From Leptobrachium leishanense (taxonomy: Eukaryota; Chordata; Amphibia; Anura; Megophryidae): a DNA stretch of 64,000 nt. This document shows positions 58,027 through 64,000 of this stretch, piece by piece. A model generated the notes under the pieces. It was not told the DNA's origin, searched no databases, and saw nothing but the letters and a program-made list of their open reading frames with translations. The stretch's first letter is position 1; each line of letters starts with the position of its first letter. Both the position numbers and the translations under genes were made by a program. Location: contig CM019063.1 in NCBI GenBank assembly GCA_009667805.1, positions 197,016,954 through 197,080,953 of the forward strand, read 5' to 3'.

Positions 58027-60274
58027 CTATAAGAAATGACATAACTCAAAATCTGAATTGAGTCCAGAAGGGATTAGTGTATTAAGAGTATAGATCCATT
58101 TCATTTCTGCCTGGTGAATCTTTTTATTAAAATCACCCCCTCTCCAATGACGTTCTACTTTTTGTATTGCAACAAATTCCATTCCTTCTGGAGATTGGCC
58201 GTGGGCATTCTTGAAATGTGCTGATACTGAATGGGTTTCTAAACCTTTTGATATGTTGTATATATGCTCCCTAATTCTAAGGGACAAAAATCTTGTAGTA
58301 TTTCCTATGTAGTGTAATCCACAGGGACATGTAATTCTATATATGACATTTTTGGTTTTACATGTAAGAACTCCCTTAATATTATAGGGTCGAGAGTTAT
58401 TGGTAAATTGAGATATGGTTAACTTTTTAAATTTCAAATTGACACATGCCGGGCAAAGCCCACATCGATAAAAACCCTCTTTGAGATTGAAGAAATTGTT
58501 AGTTTTAATCCCTGGATTTTTATGACTTTTAACCAGAATTTTTTTAATGTTGTTTGCTCCCCTATTGACTAGTTTGGGCTTGTCTCCAATAAGATCTTTT
58601 AGGATTGGATCTCGTTTAAGTAAATACCAGTTTTTTCTAATGATGTGATGTATGGTTTTAGTGTGTATGTTAAAGTCAGTAATAAACATAACATCATTGT
58701 CATACAAACTTTCATTTGGTTTGTATTTCAAGATGTCCTTTCTATCCAGAATACCAATTTCCTCAATGGTCTTGTCGAGGGATTCTTCCTTGTAGCCCTT
58801 TTCAATAAAGTCCAATTTTAATTTATTGGCCTGCAGGGTAAATTGATCTATTTCCGTACAATTCCGTCTTAGTCGTTTGAACTGTCCTTTAGGGACGCCC
58901 TTTAGCCAATGTTTGGCATGGCAGCTTGTTTGTTCTATATAACTATTAACGTCAATTTGTTTAAAATAAGTCCTAGTTTTTATGGAGTTATTTTCGATGT
59001 AGATATTAAGGTCGAGAAAATTAATAGATGTGGTGCTAATACTACAATCAAGAATTATTCCCCAATCATTTTGATTGAGGTGCTGAAAGAAGAGGGTCAA
59101 AGATTCTTCATTTCCCCTCCAAATGACAAGAATGTCATCAATGTACCTTTTATAGAGGACCAGGTTCTGCGCCCAGCCACGGTCCCCACAAACAAACTGG
59201 TTCTCCCAGTCTGCCATAAAGAGGTTCGCGTAGCTGGGCGCGAACCTGGTCCCCATATTAGTACCCTTTACCTGGAGGTAATATTGGTCTCCAAATCTAA
59301 AAAAATTACGATTAAGAATAAGTTCAATACCTTTAAGGACAAAATCCGCAAGTTCCCTTGTCACAGTAGGGTCATTATCCAAAAATTTCCGAACTGCTCC
59401 ACACCCTTTGATATGAGGTATCACACTATACAAAGATTGTACATCACATGTAGCCATAATAAAGCCTTCCTCCCATGTGATCTCCTGTAGTACCTGGAGG
59501 ACGTTAATGCTGTCCTTAAGGTATGATGGCAAAACCTTTACCATAGGTTGTAAAATAGTATCTATATACCTAGACAAATGGCTAGTGACTGATTCAATCC
59601 CTGCTATAATAGGACGACCAGGGGGGTTATCTGGGTTTTTGTGTAGTTTGGGTAACCAGTAAAATACAGGAGTCATAGGAAAATTGACATAAATATACTG
59701 ATTTTCTTTTTCATTGATAACTTCAGATGTTAATCCATTTTCCAATAAAGATTTAATCTCATCTTGTACTTTCTGGGTGGGATCATGATTAATAGATTCA
59801 TATGTATCTGTATCTGATAGAATTCTCATAGCTTCTTGATGATAATTGGCTGCCGATAGAACAACTACCCCCCCCCTTGTCGGCCAGCTTAATCACAATT
59901 TTGTCATTTTCACTTAATGTGGTAAGTGCATCTCTTTCTTTTTTAGTAAGGTTTTGCCTTCCATGTTCTACTGATATTTTGTCAATCTCTGATAGAACCA
60001 CACCTTCAAAGGCTTTAATTGGATCCGATAACATATGTTTGGGGTAAAAGGTTGATGTATTTTTTAATGAAGTGTATCTCCCCATATCTGTTGTTCTCTC
60101 TAAAGGGGTCTTACTAAAGAACTTTTTCAGACATAATTTTCGCTTAAACTTTTGCAAATCCACGTAGGTGTTAAACTTATTAAGATTCTGGCTCGGAGCA
60201 AATTTTAAACCTTTTTCTAGGACTTTAATTTCGCTATCTTGTAGGGTAACACCACTTAAATTAAAGATGCCCAC
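58027..60274 (-). pseudogene. PLE protein: reverse transcriptase and GIY-YIG endonuclease, one frameshift
   Basis: N-terminal segment 59798-60274 (GIFNLSGVTLQDSEIKVLEKG..., KIVIKLADKGG) and main frame 58027-59829 are separated by one extra base in a run of nine C at 59868-59876. RT blocks in the main frame: FYWLPKLHKNPDNPPGRPII, MATCDVQSLYSVIPH (motif A), GTNMGTRFAPSYANLFM (motif B), RYIDDILVIW (motif C) and INFLDLNIYI (motif D). Then CGLCPAC (zinc-finger-like) and a GIY-YIG block, VIYRITCPCGLHYIGNTTR, followed by RIREH. Reverse transcribes the element RNA at a nick made by the endonuclease. Apart from the frameshift it is close to complete, suggesting a young insertion. Confidence 0.92.
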
Positions 60275-60279
60275 AGATT

Positions 60280-61428
60280 TTAACGTCGTCCCCTTTTTTC
60301 TTCTTTGCAGTATCCTCCTGCCTCCTCGTCTGCTCCTTCTAGGTCTTCTTGAGTTCTTCTATTTATAGATCGGCGGTTTGTTTGAATATCTGGTTCTAGA
60401 GGAACATTTCTTTCGTCCAAATTCGATGATGGATTGGTCGATGGTAGCCGAAAAACCTCCTCCTCATGTAAGGCATTATATCTATTTGATAGAGGAATAG
60501 GGGCAGGGTTATCTCTTCCACCAGAAACCCAAGTGGTGCGGCCTCTCCTACCTTGGGTGTGATAACCCCCTCTATTATCGGAATTGTTGTATATATATGA
60601 TGGTCTTAGCATGGATCTTTCATGAGTCGGAACATTAAACCTAGAGGACTCTCGGGGATCTTGTCTCCATGATAGACGTCTTGATGTATCATTTCTCCAA
60701 GATTGTCATCTAGGTTTTTTATTCTGTTGCCATCGTAATCTTTTATTGTAAGGTGTGGAATCTTGTAATCGATCCTCTCTACCAGGGAAATTTGTTAATG
60801 TAGAACTATTATCTGTATGGGTCAGATGAATAGAAGGTTGGGGTGGATTCTTATTCATATTTCCATAATTATGTATCACTCCCTTCTTATAATCATCCTG
60901 ATCCCTTAAGAACTTTCTTTTTTTAATCATCATAACTTCCTTTTCTTTTTTAAAGACAAGTTCTTCTAGTTCTTAAGTGAGAGAAGAAAGACTGTCAGAA
61001 CTAATCTGGTTTGTGATTTTTTCAACCAAAGCATTAATATCTTTATCTAACTCCGGGAGTTGATTTTTTCTAAATTCAATAATATACTCCATGGTGTTTG
61101 TGGCGAAGCCTTCCAACATATTGAGCCATCCGTCCATAAAGGACTGATGGTTTTTATTATGTGTGGGCATCTTTTCATATCTTAACCCCCGTGGGCTAAT
61201 TTTCTCACTTAAGTATTTTTCTAAGGTAGTTACCTCTAACTTGGTGTTAACTTCTTGAATTAAACATCGTTTTAGAGATATAATATTCCCTGCACTGTTT
61301 TTATAATTTGTATCGATATCCTCACCATCTAGAAAAAGGGTGTCTAGACTTTTCCCCACTTGTTGCCTAAATGGTAAGGAGGTCATAATCAGCAGCACAC
61401 ACAAAAACAAGTGGATGTCAATAAACAA
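60280..61428 (-). pseudogene. PLE ORF, N-terminal region in fragments
   Basis: Frames 60280-60612, 60706-60933 and 60973-61428 follow one another upstream of the RT with short breaks (near 60275-60290, 60620-60705 and 60934-60972). A plausible start is MTSLPFRQQVGKSLDTLFLD (about 61386). Content is Asn/Arg/Lys-rich with a helical first part (TLEKYLSEK, DGWLNMLEGF). No known domain was recognised. It probably belongs with the RT as one long polyprotein or a separate upstream ORF. Confidence 0.6.
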
Positions 61429-61517
61429 AAAAATAAGTGTAGCGCTAATGAATTGATCGATATCAGGAAGATCGCTTATACACCTAATGGCCCTTGTTAC
61501 TCAACCATCACAGGAAT

Positions 61518-62998
61518 ACACAAAAAAGAAAAGAGGTGTAGCGATGTCAATGTCCTTCACAGAAAACAATGTCCCGTGTGTGATCTTTTCTCTCCAAGTT
61601 CTTTTCTTGTGATGTTCCTCAGGAAAAACACAGAGAATAGATCATAGTGCAACCTGTATGAAATATCATATGTATAAAATCAAGGTGATAGCACTCACAT
61701 GCATAAGAACCCTCCTGGTTCTAGGTATGTTCACTTTAGGGATTTTATTGGTTTCCCAAACACCTTTTCAGAGATGAATCATAGGATTCCAATCAGGTTT
61801 CCAAGGATGGAAGTTGAACTCACTTCAACAGTACACGGTAGGGATCAAGTTCCGTATGGATGGCTGATAGCAGGTAGTTGTAGTCAGGTAAAGCTCCGTA
61901 TAGGTAGCTAATAGGAGGTTCTCAAATACGAAGAAAAACTCCAAAAATAGGATAAAAAATAAAATTTAATAAAATAAATAAAAACAAATAGGCAAATAAA
62001 CCAGAACGCGTTTCACCAATACATTAAAGTATCATAAGGCTTCCTCAGCTGGCTGATTTGAAATGGCCATATTATGGCTTATATACTTATTTCCATTGAC
62101 TGTTATCCAATCACAGCCATCAGATTTGGCAGGAAGTTGGAACTGAGAATAGAAACTTACTTTCAATGTACATAGCCAATCTTAATCATAGATTTTGGCG
62201 GGAAATACATGCATCCAATTAAATTTCAACTTTCGTTTCGTATAGCCAATCCGATCGACGGAAAAACGAAACCTCGCGCATGCGCGCCGTCGTTCGGAGG
62301 TTTTACGAAAAATAATAATAAAACCCAGCGTAAATGCGCAAAGAACGAAGATCGCGATTAACGAAAAAACGGATCGTATAAAAGAACGAAAGCCCGCAAA
62401 TATGCGCTGACATAGAGGACTCTATAATTCAAAACTAAGTTACAATCAATCAGGACGTAACTTTCAGTATATAGGGTGGATCATACATTTGGCGGGAAAA
62501 TGAATGTGTCCAATGAAATTTTTACTTTCGTTATAAATAACCAATCCGAACGGCGGAAAAAACGAAACTTCGTACATGCGCACCATCGTTCGAAAATATC
62601 ACACCAAAATAATGAAATGAGAAAACCCCATACATACGTACGAAATGCGTACGAAATACAGATAGACGGATCGTATTTCAATGGAAAACAAAAAAGAAAA
62701 AAAACATACAAATGGGCTGATATCAAAAATATCGGAAGGGAAAACCGAATATATAGATAGAAGGTCCATATTAAAGACCTAAAGTGTATTATAATCTACC
62801 CGTAGGATAACACTAGTTATAGATAGCAATCAAAGAAGACCCACTCCTATATGCATAGCTTAACAATATAATAGGAAATATTGAGGATGGAATAAATTAA
62901 ACTCTTAGATGATAAATGAGTATACATAGACCCTTTGATAAATGGAAAAACAGAAATAATCATACAAATCAGATATGGGTATAAATCACATATAAAAG
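61518..62998 (-). repeat. PLE direct long repeat, right copy
   Basis: 1481 bp; differs from the left copy by a few substitutions and an 11-base duplication near 62640 (TACGAAATGCG). In element orientation it lies upstream of the protein and may act as promoter region. Confidence 0.92.
62001..62052 (-). ncRNA. Hammerhead-ribozyme-like motif, right PLE repeat
   Basis: Identical to 57023-57074: CCAG, CTGAGGA, stem II, GAAA, CGCG, TT, CTGG on the minus strand. Confidence 0.7.
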
Positions 62999-63005
62999 AT
63001 GGACC

Positions 63006-63679
63006 TGTAAGGTACCAGCGTGACAGGTAAGATTCCGAACCCAGGATGCAGTGACACACGGAGACCAGGTTAGGGAAAACAGGGGTTTATTGTAGGATTC
63101 AGATAAATAATAAGTCCAGGTTATGTAGGATGCAGGGCAGAACTTAAAGATGAAAGAGACCAACTGGAATATGGAATCTTGGTGGATACGAGGGGATGTA
63201 GGAAACAATACAAGAAGACACAGAGGGCAGACACACGGAGGAGACTTACTGGGGATACGAGACAGGACAGGAAAAGGGCTGGATGGTTTCTTGAATAGCT
63301 GAGGAATCAGGAGACAGTTGATCAGCGGGAAACCAGTATGCAGGGATCTAGGATGAAGTCTCTGGATGTCTCGGGAGACTTGATGCAGATGGGAAGCACA
63401 GGATAGATTCTGGATCAGTGTGCTTGGCTTGCTGGCTCAGGAACCATAATGCAGAAGCATTGTCTTCTGGGTGCTCCACCCTTAAGTAGGGATTAGTCTC
63501 TGTGTAGATTAGAGGCACCTGTTATGCCTGCAGTCTGAGAGCAGGGTGGGACATAGGATACGCCGTCTTGTGGAAGTGCTGCCCTGCATTCAGGACAACG
63601 CAGCACCAGGTTTGCCTTTCTTCCTTTTACGGCGGGATTTACGTGGGGTGCTGGGGGGCTCCAGACAGGGGTCCTGACA
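63006..63679 (-). mobile_element. Solo LTR, 674 bp, inside the PLE inverted repeat
   Basis: TGTAAGGT...GTCCTGACA, bounded by GACC at 63002-63005 and 63680-63683. Without it the flanks join to give the reverse complement of the PLE repeat end. It shares words with the LTR at 35629 (GGTTTATTGTA, ACAGAGGGC, GGTGCTCC). Orientation inferred from that relative. Confidence 0.8.
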
Positions 63680-63683
63680 GACC

Positions 63684-64000
63684 TATCTATATATTCGGTT
63701 TTCCCTTCCGATATGTTTGATATCAGCCCATTTGTATGGTTTTTTTCGTTTTTGTTTTCCATTGAAATACGATCCGTCTATCTGTATTTCGAACGATGGT
63801 GCGCATGTACGAAGTTTCGTTTTTTCTGCCGTTCGGATTGGTTATTTATAACGAAAGTAAAAATTTCATTGGACACATTCATTTTCCCGCCAAATGTATG
63901 ATCCACCCTATATACTGAAAGTTACGTCCTGATTGATTGTAACTTAGTTTTGAATTATAGAGTCCTCTATGTCAGCGCATATTTGCGGGCTTTCGTTCTT
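63684..64000 (+). repeat. PLE long repeat, partial inverted copy
   Basis: Reverse complement of about 62390-62757 (TATCTATATATTCGG..., the CGTTCGGATTGG block, ...TTTGCGGGC). Runs off the window. A hammerhead copy would lie beyond 64000 if the copy is long enough. Confidence 0.88.

Larger units (their letters stand above)
56540..64000 (-). mobile_element. Long Penelope-like element with direct and inverted long repeats
   Basis: Two direct repeats (56540-58010 and 61518-62998) enclose the coding region (58027-61428, minus strand). Beyond the right repeat an inverted partial third copy begins at about 62999 and, after a solo LTR insertion (63006-63679), continues from 63684 to past the window edge. 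Tandem long repeats with a partial inverted copy are the known arrangement of Penelope elements. The protein has RT plus GIY-YIG endonuclease. Confidence 0.9.

Noticed and set aside
61770..61810. Another hammerhead candidate in the PLE repeat, minus strand CTGATGG...GAAAAGG
   Set aside because: The core is CTGATGG instead of CTGANGA, stem II does not lead into GAAA, and no UH site follows. The better candidate is at 62001-62052.

Overview
The window reads as nuclear DNA of a vertebrate, most likely a frog or other amphibian. The basis is two class II olfactory receptor genes set in a very dense mixture of Tc1/mariner, hAT, piggyBac, PIF/Harbinger-type, Penelope-like, Ngaro-type tyrosine-recombinase, CR1/L2-type LINE, SINE and endogenous-retrovirus sequence. 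There are no operons, bacterial signals or CRISPR arrays. The only protein gene that looks intact is an olfactory receptor at 39165-40100 (+). A second receptor at 43404-44359 (-) is broken by a single frameshift.

Layout. 1-2272: Penelope-like (PLE) reverse transcriptase relic split by a solo LTR (729-1806). 2282-3474: piggyBac-type non-autonomous element (copies also at 11271-12142 and 50777-52019). 3572-7985: decayed autonomous piggyBac element, broken by a hAT-type element (from 5288) that itself carries a PLE long-repeat insertion (6320-7046). 7993-8918 and 9269-9684 + 22141-22502: two copies of a family ending CAGGGTTATTC. The second is split by a gammaretrovirus-like provirus (9685-22140). 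The provirus has decayed gag, pro, pol and env remnants, a truncated 5' LTR and at least five later insertions.

22503-33094: two Tc1 copies, five PIF/Harbinger-type MITEs (one nested in another), a fold-back element and a 4.2-kb hAT-type element (28865-33094) holding several of these. 33095-37120: degenerate tandem repeat, a tRNA-headed SINE, a solo LTR and a LINE 3' end. 37939-38850: hAT MITE. 39165-44359: the two receptors facing each other, with a third Tc1 element (long IR/DR ends) and PLE-repeat-like DNA between them. 44525-50744: Ngaro-like element with textbook split direct repeats, a tyrosine recombinase, an SGNH hydrolase and a gag-like ORF. 50777-55747: further MITEs. 56540-64000: a long PLE with two ~1.48-kb direct repeats, a partial inverted third repeat (interrupted by a solo LTR) and an RT plus GIY-YIG protein.

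The strongest observations are hammerhead-ribozyme-like motifs in the PLE repeats (57023-57074 and 62001-62052, with relatives at 6696-6739 and 42383-42428), an in-register 219-bp triplication inside the SGNH hydrolase ORF, the complete A1-B1-A2-B2 repeat order of the Ngaro-like element, and target-site duplications that let the order of nested insertions be read directly. All family names come from motifs and termini read by eye; no database search was run.
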